Origin: Proteus penneri
Lineage (GTDB): Bacteria; Pseudomonadota; Gammaproteobacteria; Enterobacterales; Enterobacteriaceae
NCBI RefSeq assembly: GCF_003144535.1
Contig: NZ_PHFJ01000008.1
Coordinates: forward strand, 1 to 64,000
Reading direction: 5' to 3'
Length of the DNA: 64,000 bases
Shown here piece after piece: positions 40,225 through 49,692 of this stretch. Positions within the stretch are counted from its first letter, which is position 1. Each line of letters starts with the position of its first letter. The notes below the pieces were generated by a model. It made no database searches. It was not told the origin of the DNA and worked only from the letters and a program-made list of their open reading frames with translations. Position numbers and translations under genes: made by a program.

Positions 40225-40269
40225 GAAAACTCCTTAACATGTTTAATTTACAGTAAAACAAGGGGTTAT

Positions 40270-41691
40270 TTACTTCTTAAAGCGATCCATACTAAATGGT
40301 GTTGGATCAATAACTGGTTTTTTGCCCGTTACGATATCAGCAGTAACTTCACCTGCTGCTGGGCCTTCGGTCATACCCCATACCGTCGCCGTATTAATGA
40401 CAAGACCAGGGTATTCTTTAACCTCAGAGATAATTGGTAATTCATCAAATGTTGGGCTAACAACAGCACCCCAACGCTCCACAACTTGTGATTTTTCAAA
40501 TACTGGGAATTCAGCTTTCATTCTTTGGAATACCGCATCTAAGTGCTCAGTATTTTGTGTTGCTGTTGCAATACGATATTGTTCAAACGGTGTTTTTTCA
40601 TCTAATTTCCAAGATGTTGGCATCTTGAATGAATTAAACAAGTCTTCACCGATAGAGAATTCTAATGGCAGCTCACCACCACCTAATAGGTGCATGAACT
40701 TAGGCCCTAATAAGAAGCTATCTTTCACAATAGAACTGGTGAAAATACGCGGTGCGACAGCATAAGTACCGTCGGCTTGTTCACGGAAGTGAATACCATT
40801 CGGTAAATGCACGTTACCACGAGGTGCGCCAGGAACACCTGATACACGTTGTTGTGATAAGTAAACATTCAGCGTTGGAATATCAATGCCCATGTTACCC
40901 ATAAATAAACGTGACCAAATACCACCAGCAAGAACAACGTGAGATGTTCTAATTGCGCCTTTTTCTGTTACAACATCAGAAATTTTACCACCGGCAGTTT
41001 CAATGCCTCTTACCGCGCAGTTAGTATAGATTTTTACGCCAATTTGTTTAGCGTAGCGTGCTAATGCAGGTGTTCCTGTTTCGGGATCAACAGAACCTGA
41101 GTCTTCTTCAAAAGCAGCAACTGTCCATGGTGTTTGAGCACCAACAAGACGGTTTGATAACTCTTCACCTTTAATAATGCGAGTATTTAATGGTGTATCA
41201 AATCCCGCAGTTTCTTTTGCTGTTTTGATCCACGCTTGAGCTTTATCAAATGCTTTTTCATCAGCAAGCGCTTCTACACGACCTTGTGTACGATAACTAG
41301 TATCAGCACCAATTTTCTCGTTCATTCCGCGCCATAAGATTTTCCCGTAATGGTGCAATGGGAAAATTTCTGGTGATGTTTGATAACTAATAATTTGGCT
41401 GTATGCACGGCCAGATTGTTCACCGCCAATCTCGCCCTTTTCTAAAATAGTGACACTCATGCCACGTTCTGCAAGGTTGATAGCAGTCATGATACCTTGA
41501 ATACCACCACCAATAATCACTGCATCAGACTCTTTAGGCAGCGCACCCTCTGTACCTTCGACAAATGATGCTCTAGATTTAGCTTCAACGAATTTGCCAT
41601 CACGGCGCACCATTGGAACTAATGCAGCACCACCGGCCAAAACCCCCGCAGCACCAACACCTAAAAGCAGCTTTCTCCTTGAAATTTTCAT
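40270..41691 (-). CDS. Membrane-bound FAD-dependent L-amino acid deaminase
   Basis: Oxidatively deaminates L-amino acids to 2-keto acids and ammonia, passing electrons to the respiratory chain rather than to oxygen directly. The 473-residue protein starts MKISRRKLLLGVGAAGVLAG, a twin-arginine motif inside a hydrophobic anchor. It then has the FAD-binding VIIGGGIQGIMTAINLAERG (about 57-76) and a DAO fold ending in VINTATVWGMTEGPAAGE. From memory it matches the Proteus type II deaminase, with a broad range that includes aromatic and basic amino acids. It is the first gene of a likely operon with the exported RidA. A TyrR box is upstream. Confidence 0.93.
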   Translation of the reverse strand: MKISRRKLLLGVGAAGVLAGGAALVPMVRRDGKFVEAKSRASFVEGTEGALPKESDAVIIGGGIQGIMTAINLAERGMSVTILEKGEIGGEQSGRAYSQIISYQTSPEIFPLHHYGKILWRGMNEKIGADTSYRTQGRVEALADEKAFDKAQAWIKTAKETAGFDTPLNTRIIKGEELSNRLVGAQTPWTVAAFEEDSGSVDPETGTPALARYAKQIGVKIYTNCAVRGIETAGGKISDVVTEKGAIRTSHVVLAGGIWSRLFMGNMGIDIPTLNVYLSQQRVSGVPGAPRGNVHLPNGIHFREQADGTYAVAPRIFTSSIVKDSFLLGPKFMHLLGGGELPLEFSIGEDLFNSFKMPTSWKLDEKTPFEQYRIATATQNTEHLDAVFQRMKAEFPVFEKSQVVERWGAVVSPTFDELPIISEVKEYPGLVINTATVWGMTEGPAAGEVTADIVTGKKPVIDPTPFSMDRFKK

Positions 41692-42237
41692 CTTCTACCT
41701 CAGTAATGGATTTACCATTTATATTTATAATGTCATTCATTTATTGCCTTAAAATTGAATAATACCATAGTTTATTATATTGTTAATAATTATAATTATT
41801 TGTTAACCATTTCTTAGAATAACAATATCCATAGATACAATATGGTTACTTCAATCGTTTTTTTTCATAGAAATTCATCACTCAATGAAATAACAATGAG
41901 AACTTTATCTTTATTACATATTGATAAATAATGAGATAATAAGAATGAAATAAGTTTTAAATAGAAAAAGTAATTGTTTAAATAATTAACATTTTGATAC
42001 AAACAACAAGGAGGGTCTGTAAAAAATTATTTACAAAACAAGCAAAATCGATAGCACAATTGCATAAATAAAAAGATGATCCTAATCCTGTAATAACCTT
42101 ATTTTCACAAAATAAGTAAATTCACTTAATAACTGGTTTGTTGGTCAGTAAGTAGACGAATATGCTTTTGGGAAAATGCATAGAAAGAGGAGGTTTGAGT
42201 TCGAAATAAAGCTAGGTTAAGTCAAAATTTTCAATAA
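41692..42237. promoter_or_regulatory. Upstream region of the deaminase operon
   Basis: A 546-bp AT-rich interval with no gene between the gor terminator and the deaminase start. The single clear element is the TyrR box at 42018-42035. The long distance suggests either a long leader or additional regulators. Confidence 0.5.
42018..42035. promoter_or_regulatory. Perfect TyrR box upstream of the L-amino acid deaminase gene
   Basis: TGTAAA-AAATTA-TTTACA matches the TyrR consensus TGTAAA-N6-TTTACA at all fixed positions. It lies 327 bp upstream of the deaminase start. The gor gene ends downstream of its own terminator (42238-42266), so the deaminase promoter is the only evident target. TyrR responds to tyrosine, phenylalanine and tryptophan, which are substrates of these deaminases. 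Confidence 0.75.
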
Positions 42238-42270
42238 AAAAGCCAGAGCGTTAAACTCTAGCTTTTGCAT
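42238..42270 (-). terminator. Terminator of gor
   Basis: An 11-bp stem AAAAGCCAGAG / CTCTAGCTTTT with one mismatch and a 7-nt loop lies just downstream of the gor stop codon. Confidence 0.75.
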
Positions 42271-42300
42271 ATTAATATCAAAGTAAGCCGTATTACGTGC

Positions 42301-43656
42301 TTATCTCATCGTAACAAATTCTTCTGCCGCTGTAGGGTGGATTGCCACAGTATCATCAAAGTCTTTTTTCGTTGCCCCCATTTTCAGAGCCACAGCAAAA
42401 CCTTGTAGCATTTCATCCATGCCAAACCCAATACCATGAATACCAACAATTTTTTCATCGGCACCAACACAAACTAACTTCATACGGCATGGTTGACGAT
42501 GACGAGTCACGGCACTATACATTGCGGTGAAAGACGATTTATACACTTTAACTTGATCAGCACCATATTGCTCAATCGCTTGAGGCTCTGTTAAACCAAC
42601 AGTACCAATAGCAGGATGGCTAAATACAACGGTTGGAATATTTGAATAGTCTAAATGTTCGTTAGGTTTGTTGTTAAATAAACGCTCGGATAACCGACGC
42701 CCTGCGGCAACAGCAACTGGCGTTAATTCAACCGCACCAGTATTATCGCCAACCGCATAAATTCCTTTTACATTGGTGTTTTGGAATTTATCGACTTTGA
42801 TATAACCTTTTTCATTTAACTCAACACCCGTTACTGCCAGATTCAAATTATCTGTTGCAGGTTCACGACCAATCGCCCAGATTAAGGTATCAACAATCTG
42901 TTCTGTACCATTTTCCAGTTGTAGCGTTAAACTTCCGTCGGCATTTTTAATCACAGCTTTAGGAATGGCATGTGTGTGTAACTTAGGCCCTTCGGTTTCC
43001 ATCACTTCTAACAGTGTTTCAACAATTAATGGGTCAAAATTACGCAGTGGCGCATGTTTACGCACAAATAAATGAGTTTCACTACCTAAAGCATTTAACA
43101 CACCAGCAAGTTCAACAGCGATATAACCAGCACCAACAACAGCAACACGTTTTGGTAAAGCTTTTAATTCAAAGAAACCATCAGAATTAATACCATATTC
43201 AGCACCTGGAATATTAGGCTGAACAGGACGACCACCTGTTGCAATTAGAATATTATCCGCTGTGATCTTTTCACCATTGACTTCAATAGTATTGGCATCA
43301 ACAAAACGAGCAAAACCTTGGATAACATCAACTTTGTTATTACCTAAGACACGGTCATAAGATTGATGAATTCGGTCAATATAAGCAGAACGGCTACTGA
43401 TGAGTGTATCCCAATCAAAACGGTTCACCGTAGTGTCAAAACCATAATCAGGGCCATATTGATGAATAGCTTCAGCAATTTGCGCCGCATGCCACATCAC
43501 TTTTTTAGGTACACAGCCCACGTTAACACAAGTGCCACCTAATGCTTTCGCTTCAATTAATGCACATTTTTGTCCATACATTGCTGCTCTATTAATTGAC
43601 GCGATACCGCCACTACCGCCACCGATGGCGATGTAATCGTAATGTTTGCTCGTCAT
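42301..43656 (-). CDS. gor: Glutathione reductase
   Basis: NADPH-dependent reduction of glutathione disulfide in the cytosol. The 451-residue flavoprotein has the FAD site [18 protein letters not shown], the redox-active disulfide [13 protein letters not shown] (about 39-51) and an NADPH site [14 protein letters not shown]. The C-terminal base is His in AIHPTAAEE. Neighbouring rlmJ is on the same strand, as in E. coli, where rlmJ (yhiR) lies upstream. Confidence 0.98.
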   Translation of the reverse strand: MTSKHYDYIAIGGGSGGIASINRAAMYGQKCALIEAKALGGTCVNVGCVPKKVMWHAAQIAEAIHQYGPDYGFDTTVNRFDWDTLISSRSAYIDRIHQSYDRVLGNNKVDVIQGFARFVDANTIEVNGEKITADNILIATGGRPVQPNIPGAEYGINSDGFFELKALPKRVAVVGAGYIAVELAGVLNALGSETHLFVRKHAPLRNFDPLIVETLLEVMETEGPKLHTHAIPKAVIKNADGSLTLQLENGTEQIVDTLIWAIGREPATDNLNLAVTGVELNEKGYIKVDKFQNTNVKGIYAVGDNTGAVELTPVAVAAGRRLSERLFNNKPNEHLDYSNIPTVVFSHPAIGTVGLTEPQAIEQYGADQVKVYKSSFTAMYSAVTRHRQPCRMKLVCVGADEKIVGIHGIGFGMDEMLQGFAVALKMGATKKDFDDTVAIHPTAAEEFVTMR

Positions 43657-43800
43657 TTATCTGATCCATTTATCTGTAGAAAAATAGGTAACTCACAGTC
43701 TAAGCCTTTCATATCATGATATCTATTATGACAAAATTTAAAACATAGCTCGTCAGATTTTAGCTTTTACAGTAATAGACAAAAACAATAATAAAGATAC

Positions 43801-44643
43801 TTATTCTGGTACAACCCACTCAACTAATGTATGCCCAATACCCTCAGGAACTAAGGTTTTATGTAACCAAGGAAGTATTGATTTCATTTGTGATTCTAAT
43901 TTCCAAGGTGGATTAATCACAATCATGCCTGATGCCGTCATCCCGAGTTGATCACTATCGGGTTTCACTGCTAATTCAATTTGTAAAATTTTACGGATCC
44001 CTGTTGCTTCAAGCTCTTTTAACATGCGTTTGATTTGCTGACGATGAACCACGGGATACCAAATCGCATAAGTTCCCGTCGCAAATCGCTTATGACCTTC
44101 AACAATACCTTTAACAACGGCAGAATAGTCTTGTTTAAGTTCATAAGGTGGATCAATTAATGCGAATCCACGCCGACTTGGTGGAGGTAACTTAGATTTT
44201 AATTGGCCAAAACCATCTTCACGAGAAACTCTAGCTCGCTCATCACGAGAAAATTCTGTGCGTAATAAAGGAAAATCTGTCGGATGTAATTCTGTTAGCA
44301 TTAAAGAATCTTGTTCTCTTAGTAATTTACCCGCTAACAGAGGTGATCCCGGATAATAACGCAGTTCCCCATTTGCGTTTAATTCTCCAACCGCTTCAAG
44401 GTAAGGCAAAATAAGCTCTGGCACTTCTTCTTGCTGCCATAAACGCGCAATCCCTTCTAAATATTCACCGGTACGAGTCGCATGAGCATTGGTTAATTGA
44501 TAACGTCCAGCGCCAGCATGAGTATCAAGATAAAGGAAAGGTTTCTCTTTCTCTTTTAAAGACTCAATGATCAGTGTTTGAACAATATGTTTTAAAACAT
44601 CGGCGTGGTTGCCAGCATGGAAACTATGGCGATAGCTCAGCAT
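43801..44643 (-). CDS. rlmJ: 23S rRNA m6A2030 methyltransferase RlmJ
   Basis: Methylates N6 of A2030 in 23S rRNA. The 280-residue protein has MLSYRHSFHAGNHADVLKH at the N-terminus. The catalytic N6-methyltransferase motif is DPPYE (near 164), and the SAM-binding YLDTHAGAGRY lies near 40. It is upstream of gor with a 144-bp gap. Confidence 0.97.
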   Translation of the reverse strand: MLSYRHSFHAGNHADVLKHIVQTLIIESLKEKEKPFLYLDTHAGAGRYQLTNAHATRTGEYLEGIARLWQQEEVPELILPYLEAVGELNANGELRYYPGSPLLAGKLLREQDSLMLTELHPTDFPLLRTEFSRDERARVSREDGFGQLKSKLPPPSRRGFALIDPPYELKQDYSAVVKGIVEGHKRFATGTYAIWYPVVHRQQIKRMLKELEATGIRKILQIELAVKPDSDQLGMTASGMIVINPPWKLESQMKSILPWLHKTLVPEGIGHTLVEWVVPE

Positions 44644-44823
44644 TCTTTATCTTCCGTTAGAAATAAGTATAGCTTAGTAATTAATTTACTCTGAAATAGT
44701 GATTGAACTCAGTGTATCAGAAAAAGCCGAACTTCTTCATTGAAAGCGAAAGAAACGTTGTGTCTTAGTACCCAACCGTTATGATAAGTCCATATTTCAC
44801 TTAAGTTTAAATAGGATATTAAA

Positions 44824-45213
44824 ATGAAAAAAGTACTCTTTACCGCAATTGCATTAACACTCTCCATTAGCAGTGCGTATGCCAACACCTCAATAAATGG
44901 CTGCGAGATTAAAAAACAAAATATCCAAAAACAGATGGAATATGCGAAAGCACACGGTAATCAATACCGTATCCAAGGCTTAGAGCGAGCATTACAAAAT
45001 GTTGAGCGCTATTGCACACCAGAAAGAGTGGTTGAAAACACGCGCCTTGAATTACGTGAAAAACAACTTGATATCAAAGAGCGCGAGCTCGAATTAAAAG
45101 AAGCACAACTTAAGGGTGATGCAGATAAAATTGCTAAACAAGAAAGAAAGCTAGCTGAAGAAAAAGCAGAATTAAAAGCTATTGAAGAAGAATTAAATCT
45201 ACTGACAAAGTAG
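44824..45213 (+). CDS. Exported DUF1090 (YqjC-like) protein
   Basis: A 129-residue exported protein with a cleavable signal (about 1-20, ending SSAYA), a paired cysteine region (NGCEI and RYCTPE), and a long charged C-terminal helix rich in Glu and Lys (about 75-129) likely to form a coiled coil. The family has no known function. Divergent from rlmJ. Confidence 0.85.
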   Translation: MKKVLFTAIALTLSISSAYANTSINGCEIKKQNIQKQMEYAKAHGNQYRIQGLERALQNVERYCTPERVVENTRLELREKQLDIKERELELKEAQLKGDADKIAKQERKLAEEKAELKAIEEELNLLTK

Positions 45214-45543
45214 TTATCATCAGTAATTAATGCCTACTCCTTATTTGACTGTGAAACACAGAATAAAACAATAAGTGAGTAGCCATTCTCTTATTAAACC
45301 AAACTTAATATCAGAATTGCTGTATTGGTTTTTTATCTTTTATTAAGTACAAGATTACCGACACCTTTTGGCAGAGCATCATCTACACTTAAGCCAGAAC
45401 AAACAAATAGATCGCTTAAAATAGTGGCTAATGATAAGAAGCATAAGGTGTGTAATAGAAATTAAGCTATGCTATTTTTGAGTAGAAATTATAGTAATGC
45501 CACTAATTTATTAAAAATGGACTGATCTAATTAAAGAGGATAT
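45214..45543. other. Intergenic region with no clear feature
   Basis: About 330 bp. A minus-strand reading frame (about 45360-45470) resembles a short exported peptide tail but lacks a start codon. I see no terminator, RNA or repeat I can support. Confidence 0.4.
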
Positions 45544-46563
45544 ATGTCAGAAGAGCAACAACCCAAAACAGAGAACGAAAAAACTCAACTGACTCAGCCA
45601 CTCAAGAAAGGGCTGGAAAAAGGATTACATGGTGGAAAAAAAGCCATCGGTATTGGGATAAAAATTAGTCATTTCATTACCAATATTCCTTTTATTGCAC
45701 ATCTTATTCGTGCCGCAGAGCGCTTTACTGACAGAATGGGAAATCAGTTTGGTGCTGCTATCACTTATTTCTCATTTTTATCATTAATCCCTGTATTAAT
45801 GCTTTCCTTTGCCTGTGCCGGTTTTGTTTTAGCCTCAAATCCCGATTTGCTCGCTAAATTAATCACAGGTGTCGCAAATAGCATTGACGATCCAACACTT
45901 GCATCTACGGTCCAACAAAGTATTGATACCGCAGTTCGCCAGCGTACAACCGTTGGTTTAACCGGTTTAGCGATTGCTCTTTATTCTGGTGTTAATTGGG
46001 TGGGTAATTTACGCCAAGCTATTTTGGCGCAATCACGCCCCGTATGGGAAAGAAACAAAGAAGAGCAAGAGAAAATCTATTTCCGCTATTTTCGTGACTT
46101 TTTAGCGCTAATTGGCTTACTTTTTGCGTTAATTTTCACTATTACACTCACATCTGTAGCGGGTTCGGCCCAAAGAATGATTGTTCATATATTGGGATTA
46201 GACGGTATTGAATGGCTAACGCCAGTATGGACAACAATAGGTTTAACTATTTCCATTACTGCAAACTATTTACTATTTTTATGGATATTGTGGATCTTAC
46301 CTCGCCATCAACCCAAACGAATTTCACTTATGAAAGGCACGCTTATCGCTGCCATTGGTTTTGAAATTTTAAAATCCGTTATGACATGGATGCTACCAAG
46401 AATAGCAAGCTCACCTTCAGGTGCTGCATTTGGTTCAGTGATAGGTTTGATGGCTTTCTTCTACTTTTTTGCCCGATTAACACTCTTTTGTGCCGCTTGG
46501 ATCGCCACTGATGGCCCAAATATGCGCAAAGAACAGTTGGTTGAAACGCAATCAACATCTTAA
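45544..46563 (+). CDS. yhjD: Inner membrane protein YhjD (YihY/BrkB family)
   Basis: A 339-residue inner-membrane protein with a charged N-terminal cytoplasmic extension (about 1-50) and about six membrane helices. The family region begins RFTDRMGNQFGAAITYFSFLS. Length and N-terminus match YhjD rather than the shorter YihY. In E. coli, YhjD mutations have been tied to tolerance of lipid A defects, but its transport role is unproven. A GAGG site precedes the ATG. Confidence 0.9.
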   Translation: MSEEQQPKTENEKTQLTQPLKKGLEKGLHGGKKAIGIGIKISHFITNIPFIAHLIRAAERFTDRMGNQFGAAITYFSFLSLIPVLMLSFACAGFVLASNPDLLAKLITGVANSIDDPTLASTVQQSIDTAVRQRTTVGLTGLAIALYSGVNWVGNLRQAILAQSRPVWERNKEEQEKIYFRYFRDFLALIGLLFALIFTITLTSVAGSAQRMIVHILGLDGIEWLTPVWTTIGLTISITANYLLFLWILWILPRHQPKRISLMKGTLIAAIGFEILKSVMTWMLPRIASSPSGAAFGSVIGLMAFFYFFARLTLFCAAWIATDGPNMRKEQLVETQSTS

Positions 46564-46632
46564 CTTTATGATAAAACTATATGGTTAATTCCCTACATTA
46601 ACCGCCTATAAATAACGTAATAAGGAAAAACA

Positions 46633-46842
46633 ATGCCATACGTTAATATTAAAATTACACGCGAAGGTGCAACCGCTGAGCAAAAAGAGCAACTCATTGC
46701 GGGAGCAACACAACTTTTGGTTGATGTCTTAGGCAAAAATCCAGCAACTACCGTTGTAGTAATTGATGAAGTTGAAACAGATAACTGGGGAATAGGCGGT
46801 AAAACAGTAACAGAATTACGAGCAGCAACAAAAAGTAAATAA
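46633..46842 (+). CDS. 4-Oxalocrotonate tautomerase family protein
   Basis: A 69-residue member with the catalytic Pro after the initiator Met (MPYVNIKITREGATAEQKEQ). The family acts as keto-enol tautomerase; the physiological substrate here is unknown. It lies 69 bp after yhjD and is followed by a terminator. Confidence 0.9.
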   Translation: MPYVNIKITREGATAEQKEQLIAGATQLLVDVLGKNPATTVVVIDEVETDNWGIGGKTVTELRAATKSK

Positions 46843-46862
46843 AAAATTTCTGCAATATAAAT

Positions 46863-46888
46863 AAAGGGTGTCAAGTACACCCTTTTTG
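46863..46888 (+). terminator. Terminator of the tautomerase gene
   Basis: A 9-bp perfect stem AAAGGGTGT / ACACCCTTT with a 5-nt loop is followed by a T-run, 21 bp after the stop codon. Confidence 0.85.
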
Positions 46889-46922
46889 CTGATTTATTTT
46901 CCTGACAGATAAGGAAGTAACT

Positions 46923-47933
46923 ATGGTTAAATCAATGACTGATGCTTTTCATGCTTTACCTTCAGCAAGCGCTATCTATATTACAGGTGCAGGCATTCAA
47001 TACCCTTTTGGTATGGCTCACGGATTTGCTGACGAAAGTACCCAAAAAAAATTAACTGTAGATACCCCATTTCGCATCGCTAGTAATACGAAAACCTTTC
47101 TCGCCGCTGCTTTTTTACGTTTATGGGAGCAGGATGCTTTATCCCTTGATGATGATATAACTAAATATTTAAGTGCGAATTATCAACAGACATTATTAGA
47201 GCTAGGCTATGATCTTAAAACCATTACACTACGCCATTTATTAAGCCATAGCAGTGGATTACTCGACCATGCAAATGAAGCTTACTTTGAAGAAGTGATT
47301 AAAGATCCCTCTCATAAATGGACACGAGAAGAGCAAATAGCACACTATGCTCAACAAGGCTTTCCCATTATTCCAGCCGGAAAACGCTTCATTTATTCAG
47401 ATACTGGATACATTTTGTTAGGTGACATCCTTTCTAAGTTTATGAGAAAAAATATGGCCACCGCCGTTCGTGAATTATTGCATTTTCAAGACTTAGATTT
47501 ACCACAAACGTGGTGGGAGGGTTTAGAACAACAACCTAAGCATCCTAAAGTACGAGCTAGACAATTTGCAGGTGAGCATGAAGGTACTCATATTGATGCA
47601 TCAATGGATGCTTTTGGCGGTGGCGGGCTTGTGATGACAACCCTTGAGTTAGCTAAATTTACAGCTGATCTCTTCGAAGATAGAGTTTACTTGCATCCAT
47701 CAACCTTAAAAGAGATGAAATGGCAAGGTTCACATACAGGTGCGACAAATTATCGTTTAGGTCTAATGGCCGAAGAAACTGACCTAGGCACACTTTACTA
47801 TCACCTTGGTTATTGGGGCTCAGCAGCTTACTACTTACCTGAAAAAAAGATTGCTATTGCAGGTTTTATAACTCAAAGAAATAACCGTGAAGATTTGATT
47901 ACCATTATTAAAGAAGCATTTAAACGCCTTTAA
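46923..47933 (+). CDS. Beta-lactamase-family serine hydrolase, no signal peptide
   Basis: A 336-residue enzyme of the class C beta-lactamase / DD-peptidase / esterase fold. The nucleophile motif SxxK is Ser54-Asn-Thr-Lys57 (RIASNTKTF), and the second motif YxD/N is the Tyr of YSDTGY. No signal peptide is visible, so it is probably cytosolic and more likely an esterase or peptidase than a penicillinase. It should not be read as a resistance gene. Confidence 0.88.
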   Translation: MVKSMTDAFHALPSASAIYITGAGIQYPFGMAHGFADESTQKKLTVDTPFRIASNTKTFLAAAFLRLWEQDALSLDDDITKYLSANYQQTLLELGYDLKTITLRHLLSHSSGLLDHANEAYFEEVIKDPSHKWTREEQIAHYAQQGFPIIPAGKRFIYSDTGYILLGDILSKFMRKNMATAVRELLHFQDLDLPQTWWEGLEQQPKHPKVRARQFAGEHEGTHIDASMDAFGGGGLVMTTLELAKFTADLFEDRVYLHPSTLKEMKWQGSHTGATNYRLGLMAEETDLGTLYYHLGYWGSAAYYLPEKKIAIAGFITQRNNREDLITIIKEAFKRL

Positions 47934-47946
47934 TATCAAAAAAACA

Positions 47947-47992
47947 AAAAGCCAAAAATGTATCAATAACACTTTTAGCTTTTTGTTTATTT
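47947..47992. terminator. Terminator between the serine hydrolase and yhjJ genes
   Basis: An interrupted stem with AAAAAGC / GCTTTTT ends and complementary inner parts (CAAAAATGT-like against ACACTTTTA-like), in the T-rich interval between converging genes. Confidence 0.55.
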
Positions 47993-48036
47993 TATCGCGG
48001 ATATTTTTTCAATATCTGTCTATTTCTGTTCTATTA

Positions 48037-49518
48037 CTATTTCGCTGTTGTTACCACTGACGTTGTTACAGCAGGTGCAGGTGTATTTGCCGTTTCTGGA
48101 TGAACTTGCTTTTCAAATTGAATACGTAATTCACCTAAATTTACGGTTGGCGTTTCACCACTTTGTGTTAATACAAAAGTAATATCTTCAGATAGAATTC
48201 TTGAAAGTTCCTGATTTAATGTCTCTTTTGTTAAACCCGCTAAAAATGCTTGGCGTAAACGTTGATATTGTTCAGGTGGAATATCAATAATATTGCTTTG
48301 TTGTGATAACAGACGCTGATTAATTAAAATCGCTGTGCTGGTTTTTGCATAACGTGCAAACAACTGAGTTAACTGCAGCTGTTTCTCTTGTTGCAACTCT
48401 TGGTATAACTCATCGCTGATGCCTTGATTACGCAAGCGACCCAATTCTTCTCCCACCCATGATGCTAATGCAGGAATATGCGCTGTGACAGTATCAAGAT
48501 TTAAAGAACAACTTGCACGTTGATATTGTACTCGGCAATCAATGTTAATCTGAGTGCTGTCTTTTTCCTTACGTTGTTCAAGGCTACGACCTAAATGCAC
48601 AAAAATCACTTCACGAGCTAAATCACTTAACCAATATTTGTTTAACGTGTCAGAGTCTTTTACTGGCGACCAGTCTAAATCCCAAATTAAAGCAATTTGG
48701 TCTTTTACACGCATAGGCTCTTGCACATATAACGTTTCAGGTTTCATATCGGCAAGGACAGGTACTGGAACGGGTGTTACACGCTTTCCTGATAGCGATG
48801 AAAAGGCTTGATTAATACTTTCAGTCAATAATCGATTATCAACATTACCTGCAACATAAAGCGTCATCATATCCGGGGTATACCAACGCTGCTGATAATC
48901 TGACAACTCTTTAGTATTTACAGATTGATTAACAGGTTTTCCCGGATTGCGGCCTTTTAAATTAGAGCCTTCAAGACGTGAACGCCAGATAGGATCTTCA
49001 ATGTTAAGAGGAAACGTTGCAATCGGAAGTGGCGATTGAACTGCGTTACGAACCGCATCTTCAGTATATTGTGCGGGTTTAGCAATACCTGCTAACAATG
49101 CAAAAGCATCCTTTAACAACTCAGGCTGGTTGTTCGGTAAACTTAAATTATAAACAGTAAAATCATATGAAACGATCATTGGAGGCAACGGATAGTCAGG
49201 ATCTAACGCATTTTTCCATAAATTATCGCGTTTTTCTGGTGTTAAACCTGTATTTTCCAAAACGTTGAGTTTGGACACTAAGGATGAAAAACCCGTTTCA
49301 CTGCTTTTTTCTGACAAAGATCCCGTATTAACTAATAAACGGATCTGTATTCTATCATTTGGGCGTTGCGGTGTTTGTAAGATTTGCCACTGAAAGCCAT
49401 TTGCTAGTCGCCCTTCTTGCCAAGCAGGATCAGGCTGTAAAGCCTCCGCTTGAACTTGGCAAACAACAGCGCCAAACATAACGCTTCCCAATAAAATTCG
49501 TGTCATTACACCCTGCAT
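48037..49518 (-). CDS. yhjJ: Exported M16-family protein YhjJ, catalytically dead-looking
   Basis: A 493-residue periplasmic protein of the insulinase/M16 family. I chose the start at MQGVMTRILLG, which has a GAGG site 5 bp upstream and matches the family; the longer frame adds 18 residues. A signal peptide (about 1-23, ending VQA) is followed by LQPDPAWQEGRLANGFQW. The zinc motif HxxEH of active M16 enzymes is absent from the N-terminal domain (GSLSEKSSETGFSSL is there instead), as in E. coli YhjJ. Its function is unknown. Confidence 0.9.
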   Translation of the reverse strand: MQGVMTRILLGSVMFGAVVCQVQAEALQPDPAWQEGRLANGFQWQILQTPQRPNDRIQIRLLVNTGSLSEKSSETGFSSLVSKLNVLENTGLTPEKRDNLWKNALDPDYPLPPMIVSYDFTVYNLSLPNNQPELLKDAFALLAGIAKPAQYTEDAVRNAVQSPLPIATFPLNIEDPIWRSRLEGSNLKGRNPGKPVNQSVNTKELSDYQQRWYTPDMMTLYVAGNVDNRLLTESINQAFSSLSGKRVTPVPVPVLADMKPETLYVQEPMRVKDQIALIWDLDWSPVKDSDTLNKYWLSDLAREVIFVHLGRSLEQRKEKDSTQINIDCRVQYQRASCSLNLDTVTAHIPALASWVGEELGRLRNQGISDELYQELQQEKQLQLTQLFARYAKTSTAILINQRLLSQQSNIIDIPPEQYQRLRQAFLAGLTKETLNQELSRILSEDITFVLTQSGETPTVNLGELRIQFEKQVHPETANTPAPAVTTSVVTTAK

Positions 49519-49692
49519 GTGAACCTCTATTGTATTAATCCTTGGTATTAAACCACTTATGAGGTTTAACAATAAGTGCCAAAAGACATGTTAGATGTTG
49601 GATATCTATTTTTTGTATTATCATTCTTTATCACCACAGAAACATGAAATAAAATCACTATAGTGATTAGACTCATTATGGCGTAAGAAGGT

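Noticed and set aside
45360-45480. A minus-strand frame resembling an exported peptide tail (LSVDDALPKGVGNLVL).
   Set aside because: It has no start codon in frame with a ribosome site. It may be a decayed gene end, but I could not identify the family.
49653-49668. A perfect 16-bp palindrome AATCACTATAGTGATT downstream of the HmsP-like stub.
   Set aside because: It lacks a loop suited to a terminator and no regulator is adjacent. A simple palindrome in AT-rich DNA is not enough.
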